DNA of 64,000 nucleotides, taken from contig CAMCYC010000003.1 of assembly GCA_945883795.1 (NCBI GenBank), forward strand, positions 1 through 64,000. The letters are read 5' to 3'. Shown here piece after piece: positions 56,903 through 64,000 of this stretch. This stretch comes from Sulfurimonas crateris. Lineage in GTDB: Bacteria > Campylobacterota > Campylobacteria > Campylobacterales > Sulfurimonadaceae. Within the stretch, counting starts at the first letter, position 1. Each line of letters begins with the position of its first letter. A model generated the notes under the pieces. That model made no database searches and was not told the origin of the DNA. It worked only from the letters and a program-made list of their open reading frames with translations. A program made the position numbers and the translations under genes.

Positions 56903-56908
56903 TATAAT
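56903..56908 (+). promoter_or_regulatory. -10 box of the sia-like operon
   Basis: TATAAT in GTGTATAATTGG, 33 bases before the ATG at 56941; AAAGAGGG is the ribosome site. No clear -35. Confidence 0.45.
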
Positions 56909-56940
56909 TGGCTTAATCACTAAAAAGAGGGTAGTATAAA

Positions 56941-57489
56941 ATGGATATAGGTGAAATCCAAAGAATGGTTGAAGATGGTGGGATTGTCTTTTTAAGTTAT
57001 GGTGGTTTTTTGTCGCAGGCTCTTATATCTGCTATGACAGAAGCACTTGAAAAAGAGGCTGAATATAGTGATATTAGCATGAATGCATCGAATAATATTT
57101 TTACGGTGTTTATTGAGCTTTCTCAAAATATAATGAACTATTCTAAAAGTGAACAGGTGAATGACAAATCTTTAAAATCGCAAGGGCTTATTGTGGTTTC
57201 TAAAAGTGAGCGTGGTAATTATTATATTCACAGTCAAAATATTATTTCACTTCAAGACAAAAATAATATAGAACTAAAACTCATTGAGATTCAATCTCTA
57301 GATAAAGATGGCATTAAAAAACGCTATAGAGAATTGCGAAAAAGTGGTCAAAATACACATTCAAAAGGTGGGGGAATAGGATTTTATGAAATTGCAAAAC
57401 GATGTGATTCTATTGAGTATGAGTTCAAGCAGATTAATGAAGATAAATTTTATTTTCATCTTAAAACAACTATAACAATAGATAGATAG
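56941..57489 (+). CDS. SiaB-family protein kinase
   Basis: Protein of 182 residues with the GHKL-like ATP-binding layout of SiaB (DUF6272). The N-box is IELSQNIMNYSK near residue 60 and the G-box GGGIGFYEIAKR near 143. In Pseudomonas aeruginosa SiaB phosphorylates SiaC and so releases it from the diguanylate cyclase SiaD. Here the SiaC-like gene follows by 11 bases, and a PP2C phosphatase of SiaA type lies at the other end of the locus. First gene of a four-gene operon. Confidence 0.85.
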   Translation: MDIGEIQRMVEDGGIVFLSYGGFLSQALISAMTEALEKEAEYSDISMNASNNIFTVFIELSQNIMNYSKSEQVNDKSLKSQGLIVVSKSERGNYYIHSQNIISLQDKNNIELKLIEIQSLDKDGIKKRYRELRKSGQNTHSKGGGIGFYEIAKRCDSIEYEFKQINEDKFYFHLKTTITIDR

Positions 57490-57500
57490 GAGATGTCATA

Positions 57501-57875
57501 ATGGAAAACTTAAAATTAGAAGCGACAAAATATACACCAGAAATTAGTTTGGATGCAAGTGGAACGGTTTCTCTTACTGGAAAATCATATCCTGAGAATA
57601 CATTTGAATTTTATGCTCCTATGATGGCATGGCTAGAAGAATATTTTGCTGGAAATGCTGTAGAAAAAACTACGATAAATATGGAAATTATTTACTTTAA
57701 CTCGAGCAGTTCAAAGCTATTCTTTGACTTTTTTGACTTGCTTGAGGACAATCAAGAAGACCATAAAATTGAAATAAATTGGATTTTTGATAAAGAAAAT
57801 GAAAGTGCTCAGGAAGCTGGAGAAGATTTTATAGAAGATTTTGAAGCGCTCAATATTAACCTTGTTGCAAAGTAG
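57501..57875 (+). CDS. SiaC-family regulatory phosphoprotein (DUF1987)
   Basis: Small alpha/beta protein of 124 residues of the DUF1987/SiaC family, with the anti-sigma-antagonist-like fold. PEISLDASGTVSLTGKSYPENTFEFYAP is the typical N-terminus. The regulatory phosphosite region reads YFNSSSSKLFFDFFDLL near residue 70, where P. aeruginosa SiaC carries a Thr; a run of Ser here offers the phosphoacceptor. Dephosphorylated SiaC activates its output enzyme. An AGGAGA ribosome site precedes the ATG. Confidence 0.87.
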   Translation: MENLKLEATKYTPEISLDASGTVSLTGKSYPENTFEFYAPMMAWLEEYFAGNAVEKTTINMEIIYFNSSSSKLFFDFFDLLEDNQEDHKIEINWIFDKENESAQEAGEDFIEDFEALNINLVAK

Positions 57876-57883
57876 AAAGTAAA

Positions 57884-58681
57884 GTGGAAGAGTACGAAAA
57901 TAAACTCATAGCAGAGATTGAAATACTAAGAGATAATTTTATTAAGACTACTGAAAAGCTTATTAAAGATGTTAAACGACAAGATAAAATTATGTTAAGA
58001 AGTGATAAACGCCAACAACAAGAATATGATGAATTGCAACGCAAATTTGATGAGGTGGCTATCTTGCAAAGAGAAATAGAAGATACACAAAGAGAAGTTG
58101 TTTTTACTATGGGTGCAATCGGTGAAAGTAGAAGCAAAGAAACGGGGAACCATGTCAGAAGAGTTGCACAGTATTCTAAAATATTTGCACTTCATTATGG
58201 TATGGATGAAAAAGAAGCTGAGATGCTAAAACAAGCTAGTCCTATGCATGACATAGGCAAAGTTGCTATTCCAGATGCTGTTTTAAATAAACCTGGTAAG
58301 TTTGACGAAGTTGAGAGAAAAATTATGGATACACATGCAGAACTTGGATATGAGATGCTAAAAATGTCAAATAGACCACTTTTAAAAATGGCAGCAACAG
58401 TTGCTTATGAACATCATGAAAAATGGAACGGAACAGGTTATCCTAATCAACTCAAAGGTGAAGAGATTCACATTTATGGTCGTATAACAGCTATGGCAGA
58501 TGTTTTTGATGCACTTGGAAGTGATAGAGTTTATAAAAAAAGTTGGGATGATGAGAAAATTTTTAGTTTTTTTAAAGAAGAAAGAGGGGAGCATTTTGAC
58601 CCTAAATTAGTAGATATTTTTTTTGAAAATCTAAATGAATTTTTAGCTGTTAGAGATAGTTTAAAAGATGTCTCGCTATGA
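57884..58681 (+). CDS. HD-GYP cyclic-di-GMP phosphodiesterase with N-terminal coiled coil
   Basis: Protein of 265 residues starting at GTG. Residues 1-75 are a long charged coiled coil; 76-262 are an HD-GYP domain. Metal and catalytic residues are intact: NHVRRVA, MHDIGKVAIPD, HAELGYEML, EHHEKWNGTGYPNQL and ADVFDAL. HD-GYP enzymes hydrolyse c-di-GMP to pGpG/GMP. There is no receiver domain, so control must come from the coiled coil, likely through the SiaC-like protein encoded eight bases upstream. In the Pseudomonas system this place is taken by the GGDEF cyclase SiaD. It is coupled (ATGA) to the next gene. Confidence 0.9.
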   Translation: MEEYENKLIAEIEILRDNFIKTTEKLIKDVKRQDKIMLRSDKRQQQEYDELQRKFDEVAILQREIEDTQREVVFTMGAIGESRSKETGNHVRRVAQYSKIFALHYGMDEKEAEMLKQASPMHDIGKVAIPDAVLNKPGKFDEVERKIMDTHAELGYEMLKMSNRPLLKMAATVAYEHHEKWNGTGYPNQLKGEEIHIYGRITAMADVFDALGSDRVYKKSWDDEKIFSFFKEERGEHFDPKLVDIFFENLNEFLAVRDSLKDVSL

Positions 58682-60141
58682 TATATCAAGATGTAAAGCG
58701 TTTTTTAAAAGGTCATCTACAAAAGCCAGATGAAAATTATGTGTGGAGTGGACATGATAATTTTTTATTATTGAATTTTATTCAAAGTAGATATAGTGAT
58801 GAAGAGATAGAAAAAAATAGTTCTGAAATTCGTCAAGTTTTTAGAGATTTTTTTGAACCATCTGGCAGTGTCTTAGTCAGATTTAAATTAGATATAGGAA
58901 TTACATATAAAATATTGCCCTATCATATAAAACCAGAGAATAGCCGACATTTAAACGACATTATAGGAATCATTAAAAAAAATAGACGCTCAATTGAATA
59001 TCCCTATCATGGAAGAGATGACCAAATAGCTCTTTTAGGCAAAATTAGAAGACATATTAATGCTCAAATAATTGAGACAGATGAATCTGTCAATAAAAAT
59101 GAATTGGTGAGATATGCTATCAAAAAAGCTCTGGATTTAGATTCAAGAGATGTTGTAGTACAACTGAAAAGAAAATATATTGTCAAGCTATTTAAAAAGA
59201 ATGAATTACTTAGCTCTAAAGCTCAAGAATCACTCCCTAAAAGTGATGAAGAACTCCGTAATCCAGAAGAGTTGACAGGACATTATGAAGAGCTTATTCA
59301 AGATATAGATTTAGAAGAGTTTTTAGATAATGTTATGGCAGAGTTATTTGCAACAAAATTAAATTTTGATGTGATAACAAATAGTTATTATGAAAAAAAT
59401 GTTTTTATACTTATTCGGCATGGAATCGCAACAGAGTTACAACAATATGTTTCTGAAAATAAAGAGTATATCAAGGACTTTGCAGGATATATTTTTAAAA
59501 CTAATTTTACAAAAATACATGAACGGATAGCTATTGAAATATTAGAAAAAATTTCTATTAAAAGTCAGGTTGCTACAAAATTTCTTGAATATTATTCTGG
59601 GACTATTTATATTGAAGATGCTAAAAAGTATAGTACTCCAGAGATTAGTAGAGTAGATGGAAAAAGATGGAATGTGCCATCTATTATAGCTATTACAAAT
59701 ATGTGGTTACGCTCAAAAAAACAAAAAGCAAAATTTAAAGTACAACTAAAAAATCTTCTTCAAAGATATAACATTATAGCTGTAAACTTTGAATCAATGG
59801 ATGAGCAAAAAGAAAAATATGAGATAGAATTATTTGAAGAAGAAAATTTTGATATTGAAGGTCATGCTGATATTCAAATGAAACAAAATAATATTTTAGA
59901 ATCTCAGGCGACTGAATATGAAAATCTTAAAATGATTCAAGAGTTATCAGAAGAGCAGAATCAAAATGTACTTAAAAATATGAAAATAGAGTATTTAGAA
60001 ATGAGAAAGCAGAAACAATATTTAGAAGTTGAAATCAAAAATTTAAAAAATAATCTTGATATTAATAGAGCTTCTTTTCACTCTATTGTAGCTTCATTAG
60101 TCAAAGCTCTTACACAAAGAAAAAAACTTATAGAAGATTAA
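58678..60141 (+). CDS. Unrecognised 487-residue protein coupled to the HD-GYP gene
   Basis: Soluble protein with no signal peptide, membrane helix or motif that I recognise. The N-terminal 130 residues are mixed alpha/beta (VWSGHDNFLLLNFIQSRYSDEE); the middle is helical with many Lys, Glu and Asp; about residues 410-487 form a coiled coil (EYLEMRKQKQYLEVEIKNLKNN). The ATG overlaps the HD-GYP stop by four bases, so the two are made in step and may form a complex. Ends 48 bases before the convergent phosphatase gene. Candidate effector or target of the switch. Its frame is long, unbroken and has normal codon use. Confidence 0.8.
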   Translation: MIYQDVKRFLKGHLQKPDENYVWSGHDNFLLLNFIQSRYSDEEIEKNSSEIRQVFRDFFEPSGSVLVRFKLDIGITYKILPYHIKPENSRHLNDIIGIIKKNRRSIEYPYHGRDDQIALLGKIRRHINAQIIETDESVNKNELVRYAIKKALDLDSRDVVVQLKRKYIVKLFKKNELLSSKAQESLPKSDEELRNPEELTGHYEELIQDIDLEEFLDNVMAELFATKLNFDVITNSYYEKNVFILIRHGIATELQQYVSENKEYIKDFAGYIFKTNFTKIHERIAIEILEKISIKSQVATKFLEYYSGTIYIEDAKKYSTPEISRVDGKRWNVPSIIAITNMWLRSKKQKAKFKVQLKNLLQRYNIIAVNFESMDEQKEKYEIELFEEENFDIEGHADIQMKQNNILESQATEYENLKMIQELSEEQNQNVLKNMKIEYLEMRKQKQYLEVEIKNLKNNLDINRASFHSIVASLVKALTQRKKLIED

Positions 60142-60189
60142 TATAGGAAAAAAAGTTTTGAAATTTAATTATTTTGTATACTCAAATTT

Positions 60190-63100
60190 TTATATTTCAA
60201 ACCCAATAACAGTCATGTCATCGTTTCTATCATTATTTTTTATCATGTTTTCATATTCACTCATTTTATGCAAAAATACTTCTCGTTGTTCTGGCATTGG
60301 TTTGTAATAATGTCCTTCGATGATTTCATTAAATTTTTTCTTCCCAAATGGAAATCCTTTTTCTCCCCCATTTTGGTCTAAATAACCATCTGTTGAACAA
60401 TAAAACTTCATCCCATTTTCTACATGAATTATATGTTCTTTAAATTCAAAATTGGCATCTGATTTTTTATATCCTACAGAATGACGAGAACCTTTGAGTG
60501 TTTGAAGTTGATTGTTTTCGTCCACATAAAAAAGTGCTGTTTCAGCTCCAGAGAATTTAAGAATTTTTTCTTTTTTATTGTAATAAATTATCCCACCATC
60601 AAATCCTGCATTTGAGACAGAATCAATATTTTCTTGTTTGAGAAGATTTTTAATGCTTCTGTTAAATATACTTAGTATTTTTGCTGGACTAATCGTTTCA
60701 TCTTTATGTATATTTGCCATGAGTTGACGCTCTATTGCTTTTACTAGCATGGTCACAAATGCACCAGGAACGCCATGTCCTGTACAATCTATAATCATTA
60801 ATATAAGTTCATTTTCATTAAGCTCATGCATCAAATAAATATCGCCACCAACAATATCTTTTGGATTCCAAATTGTAAAATAATCTTGGAAAAAGTGTTC
60901 AAATATTTTATTGTCTGGGATGAGCGCACTTTGGATAAGGGCAGCGTATTCTATAGATTCTCGTGTGTGTTTATGAATAGCACGAATCTCATTTTCCATA
61001 TTTTTTTGTTTTGTTATATCTGCAACCATTCCAATATAAGCATCTACGCCTTGATAACCAATAGGAGTAACGGAAAGTAACGCTGTAAACTCTTTACCTT
61101 TGGAAGTTTTGAAATTTTCCTCCATGTTTTCAACTCTACCATATTTTTTTATAGCATCAACAATATGATAATGTTGCCCTTGAACGGTGTAGATGCTATC
61201 AATATCGCTTCCTATAATTTCATCAACTGTTTTTTCATATTGAATCTCTGCATATTTATTAGCGTAAAGAATTTTTCTCTCTTTTTTTGAAGTGATTAAA
61301 ACAGGTAATAAAATATTTGCAAGTATCTGTTCTACATCTTGTTTTGCTTTTTCTATCTCTGTGATATTTGTAAATATTGCAGCTTTGAGTCCATTTTTCC
61401 CTGGTAATTTTGCTGCAGTAACTGAAAAAATAAAATCTTTATTGCCTCTTGTTATCATAGCTTTATTGGCTGTTGAATATTTTCTTGATATAACATAATC
61501 TATCCAACTTCGCCCATCTATCGTAATTTGAAGATAGTCTTCTGGTGCATTGGTGTTAAAAGTATCACAAATACACTGAGCGTTATACTCTTTTTGAAAA
61601 TCAGCTATAGAATCGACTGCAAAAAAATCCAAAAATGCTTCGTTAACACTTAAAATAGATATATCATTCGTTGTGATAATAATCTGCTCTTGTGAATCAA
61701 GCAAAGCATTCAAAAAGAGTCTATTTTCTTTTATACTTTCTTCCATCTTTTTTTGTTCAGTAATATCAATTAAAACTCCATCAATCCAAGCTTCATCTCC
61801 ACTTGAGGACTTAATAGATTGTCCTTGACTTCTAACCCATGTAATCTCACCATTTTTTCTAATAACTCTATAATCAACTTGAAAATTTTTCCCTTGTGAA
61901 AATTGTTTTTGAATGATTTTACCAATAGGTTCTATATCATCTGGATACATGATGGTGGAGAAGGTCACTATTTTACTTTCCATAAAATCTGATGCAGGAT
62001 AACCCGTGATAGTTTCTATTTCATCACTCATGTAAATAATTGGCCACGCAGAATCATCTTTTACTCTATATATAGCACCTGGAACATTACTGACCATTGA
62101 TGCAAATTGTTGCTGTTGCTCTTGTAAATCTTTGGTTCGTTCATTGACTAAATTTTCAAGATTGCCACTTAATGCTTGCACCTCTTTTTGTGCTGTAATA
62201 TCTTGACTTATAGAGCTATATCCAATTAATTCATGTTTTGCATTGTACTGTGGAGAAACAACTATATCAGCCCAATAATAGTTACCATCTTTTCTAAGAT
62301 TTTTAACTTCCCCTCTCCAAATTTGACCTAATTTTATAGTTTTCCAAAGCTCTATAAATAGCTCTTTTTGTGTATCTGGATGTCTTAATATATTGTGTGA
62401 TTTTCCTGCTAGTTCCTCTTGATTGTATCCACTAATATGCGTAAAAGCTTCACTTACTTGCGTTATTTTACCGTTTAAATCTGTTCTGGTAAAAATAACA
62501 TTTTTATTAATTGTAATGAGTAAAATTTCAAGTTCATTTTTTTGTTCTTGGATATCTGCAGTTTTAAGTTTTATTGTTTCATTGAGTGTTTGCGTATAAT
62601 TTTCTAATTTTATTTTTTGTGCTTTTATTGTTTCTATCATTTTATAAAAACCATCGAAGAGTGCTTGAAATTCATCGTTACTTGTAAAATTTATGGTTAC
62701 ATCATAATTTCCATTTTCTCGTATTGTATCCATAGCACCTTTGAGGCTAAAAATAGGGAGTGTAAATATATTTTGTAATTTAAATGCTAAAAATACGATA
62801 ATCAATAAAATAAAAATTGATGTGAGTAGTTGCATAATAAACTGTGTCTTTAACATAGTGTGTATGCTATTTGTGTTTGAAATAATAACAAAAGAGGCTA
62901 AATAATCATTTTGTAAATATATTGGTTTACTAACAATCACATTGTAAAAATCATGAAATTTGATAGTTGTTTTTATATCATTTTTATCATACAAAGAAGA
63001 TATAGTTTTACTTATCTCATTTTCATCAACTCCATCTTTTAGATAAAAAGCAAAAGCAGTATTCTTATCTTTTAATATATAACCAGCCTCAATATCTGGA

Positions 63101-63345
63101 TTCAATTTAAGCGCTGAGAGGATTGATTTTGCACTTTCAGAATCATCAAATTCCAAAGAGGCACTTAAATTTTCCCCCATGATACTTACCGTTTGAGATA
63201 AAACTTTCAATCCATTGTTTTTATTTTGATTATATGTGTACCAAAATAAAACTGCTGAAGACAATACAATAGCGATTAATGCACTCAGACTAAGAATGAA
63301 CACTAATTTAAGACGGATAGACCTGAATTTTTTGTTATTTTGCAC
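60190..63345 (-). CDS. SiaA-like PP2C (SpoIIE) phosphatase with CHASE-type sensor, HAMP and four PAS domains
   Basis: Protein of 1051 residues. Membrane helices about 12-32 and 166-188 enclose a periplasmic sensor (about 33-165). HAMP follows (about 190-245), then four PAS domains (about 275-390, 410-530, 545-675, 685-800; the first has the PAC sequence DGNYYWADIVVSP), and a SpoIIE/PP2C domain (about 820-1051) with metal sites GGDIYLM, IIDCTGHGVPGAFVTML, CSTDGYLDQ and NDDMTVIGF. In P. aeruginosa the PP2C phosphatase SiaA dephosphorylates SiaC. This one, convergent with siaB- and siaC-like genes, is the expected counterpart but carries PAS sensors that SiaA lacks, so it may read redox or small molecules inside the cell. 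Confidence 0.88.
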   Translation of the reverse strand: MQNNKKFRSIRLKLVFILSLSALIAIVLSSAVLFWYTYNQNKNNGLKVLSQTVSIMGENLSASLEFDDSESAKSILSALKLNPDIEAGYILKDKNTAFAFYLKDGVDENEISKTISSLYDKNDIKTTIKFHDFYNVIVSKPIYLQNDYLASFVIISNTNSIHTMLKTQFIMQLLTSIFILLIIVFLAFKLQNIFTLPIFSLKGAMDTIRENGNYDVTINFTSNDEFQALFDGFYKMIETIKAQKIKLENYTQTLNETIKLKTADIQEQKNELEILLITINKNVIFTRTDLNGKITQVSEAFTHISGYNQEELAGKSHNILRHPDTQKELFIELWKTIKLGQIWRGEVKNLRKDGNYYWADIVVSPQYNAKHELIGYSSISQDITAQKEVQALSGNLENLVNERTKDLQEQQQQFASMVSNVPGAIYRVKDDSAWPIIYMSDEIETITGYPASDFMESKIVTFSTIMYPDDIEPIGKIIQKQFSQGKNFQVDYRVIRKNGEITWVRSQGQSIKSSSGDEAWIDGVLIDITEQKKMEESIKENRLFLNALLDSQEQIIITTNDISILSVNEAFLDFFAVDSIADFQKEYNAQCICDTFNTNAPEDYLQITIDGRSWIDYVISRKYSTANKAMITRGNKDFIFSVTAAKLPGKNGLKAAIFTNITEIEKAKQDVEQILANILLPVLITSKKERKILYANKYAEIQYEKTVDEIIGSDIDSIYTVQGQHYHIVDAIKKYGRVENMEENFKTSKGKEFTALLSVTPIGYQGVDAYIGMVADITKQKNMENEIRAIHKHTRESIEYAALIQSALIPDNKIFEHFFQDYFTIWNPKDIVGGDIYLMHELNENELILMIIDCTGHGVPGAFVTMLVKAIERQLMANIHKDETISPAKILSIFNRSIKNLLKQENIDSVSNAGFDGGIIYYNKKEKILKFSGAETALFYVDENNQLQTLKGSRHSVGYKKSDANFEFKEHIIHVENGMKFYCSTDGYLDQNGGEKGFPFGKKKFNEIIEGHYYKPMPEQREVFLHKMSEYENMIKNNDRNDDMTVIGFEI

Positions 63346-63524
63346 TTTTTATTACCTAAAATTTTATTGTTGCTTTAGAGCAGATAATGGAACAACTAAC
63401 ATCACAAAGAATTAAAAGAGAAGTTAATACTTTTTTAGTTGCCTCATCTTTGTTTTAAAACTATATGATAATATAATTTTTATTACACTTGCTAGTGGTA
63501 GCGTTTTTAATCTTATATTAACAT

Positions 63525-63543
63525 GATAGTGATTATCATTACG
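63525..63543 (+). promoter_or_regulatory. Fur box upstream of feoAB
   Basis: GATAGTGATTATCATTACG matches 15 of 19 positions of the Fur consensus. It lies 27 bases before the feoA ATG and just after a TATATT (63514-63519) that could be the -10, so Fur-Fe2+ binding would block transcription. Confidence 0.75.
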
Positions 63544-63569
63544 GAAATAAAATAAAAAAAGAATGAAAT

Positions 63570-63797
63570 ATGAAAACATTATCCACATGCGAAAGAGGGG
63601 AAAAGTTAAAAGTTGTGAAGTTGTACGCTGATACAGATTTAAAACAACGGCTTATATCTTTTGGTATTATGAAAGAGGCAATTATAGAGGTGCTAGAACA
63701 TGCACCTGCAAAAAGTACCATAGAAATTAAAGTTGGCAAAATGAGAGTAGCTCTTCGAGCAAAAGAAGCCCAAATGATAGAGGTAGAAACAGTATGA
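63570..63797 (+). CDS. feoA: Ferrous iron transport protein A
   Basis: SH3-like cytoplasmic protein of 75 residues: GEKLKVVKLYADTDLKQRLISFGIMKEAIIEVLEHAP is the typical FeoA pattern, ending in a beta-rich region. FeoA binds FeoB and helps Fe2+ uptake. A Fur box lies directly upstream and feoB overlaps the stop by four bases (ATGA). Confidence 0.92.
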   Translation: MKTLSTCERGEKLKVVKLYADTDLKQRLISFGIMKEAIIEVLEHAPAKSTIEIKVGKMRVALRAKEAQMIEVETV

Positions 63798-64000
63798 GTC
63801 AAATAATAGAAAAATCTTGTCCAGTGATGGCAAAGCATCTAAAAATAGCGTTGGTTGGTCAGCCAAATGTTGGCAAAAGTATGCTTATTAATTCCATTTC
63901 AAATGCACATTTACAAGTTGGAAATTTTACAGGTGTGACAGTTGAGAAGTCTGAGGTTTTATTTGATTATAAAGATTACCATTTTACAGTGGTTGATTTG
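63794..64000 (+). CDS. feoB: Ferrous iron transporter FeoB, N-terminal part (cut by the window end)
   Basis: The first 69 codons are visible: a short N-terminal extension (MSQIIEKSCPVMAKHL) then the G-protein domain with G1 VGQPNVGKSMLIN and the switch region VGNFTGVTVEKSE, typical of FeoB. The frame runs off the right edge. FeoB is the inner-membrane Fe2+ permease with a cytosolic GTPase domain. Coupled to feoA and under the same Fur site. Confidence 0.93.
   Translation, partial: MSQIIEKSCPVMAKHLKIALVGQPNVGKSMLINSISNAHLQVGNFTGVTVEKSEVLFDYKDYHFTVVDL

Noticed and set aside
60157-60201. Inverted repeat TTTGAAAT/ATTTCAAA between the convergent unknown gene and the phosphatase gene
   Set aside because: Only eight AT-rich bases, a 29-base loop, and one arm extends into the coding region; not strong enough to call a terminator.

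Overview
The window is an AT-rich chromosomal segment of a free-living member of the Campylobacterota (Epsilonproteobacteria), most likely a Sulfurimonas/Sulfuricurvum/Arcobacter-type respiratory bacterium. Supporting signs are the cheY-prmA-ftsH order, panB next to ruvB, the waaC-htrB pair, a PflB-like flagellar TPR protein, tight operons with 1-17 nt overlaps, and TATAAT -10 boxes that mostly lack a -35. No species name can be supported from the sequence alone.

Layout. 1-3627: end of a surface-polysaccharide locus (glycosyltransferase tail, epimerase/reductase, polyprenyl-phosphate sugar-1-phosphate transferase, WbpM-type dehydratase). 3709-12947: a complex I-like operon nuoA-B-CD-H-I-J-K-L-M-N with no nuoE, nuoF or nuoG; its NuoB and NuoCD carry features of group 4 hydrogenase subunits. 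12964-17945: a small membrane protein, a PflB-like TPR protein and a chemoreceptor with a duplicated Cache domain. 18281-20614: the three-gene AmmeMemoRadiSam module. 20735-40520: mainly housekeeping (cation antiporter, pyrG, recJ, hypA/hypE, pyrF, glyQ, ftsH, prmA, cheY, hisA/hisH, waaC/htrB, ruvB, panB, trpA), with a PDC-sensor membrane protein and an Hpt protein. 40619-42919: a secreted nine-heme cytochrome c. 43146-43306: two tRNA genes. 44106-53826: a divergent iron-related locus. A six-gene minus-strand operon (imelysin, di-heme oxidoreductase, second imelysin, sterol-desaturase-like enzyme, porin, MauG-like peroxidase) faces a plus-strand operon (FMN-binding protein and two small membrane proteins), with a convergent apbE at its end. 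A Fur box overlaps the -35 of a perfect-consensus promoter between the two operons. 53991-56847: a second chemoreceptor and an OprD-like porin. 56941-63345: a Sia-type partner-switch locus (SiaB-like kinase, SiaC-like phosphoprotein, HD-GYP phosphodiesterase, an unrecognised 487-residue protein, and a convergent SiaA-like PP2C phosphatase with four PAS domains). 63525-64000: a Fur box, feoA and the start of feoB.

How the genes work together. Respiration and iron dominate. The Nuo-like complex should pump ions, but no NADH module is encoded beside it. The multiheme cytochrome, the MauG/DHOR proteins and the flavin/heme membrane proteins are extracytoplasmic redox proteins. Two Fur sites tie the imelysin divergon and feoAB to iron status. 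The most promising candidates for an undescribed system are (1) the Sia-type switch whose output is an HD-GYP protein plus an unknown partner instead of a diguanylate cyclase, (2) the divergent NuoEFG-less complex I, and (3) the Fur-controlled imelysin/di-heme/flavin-reductase divergon.
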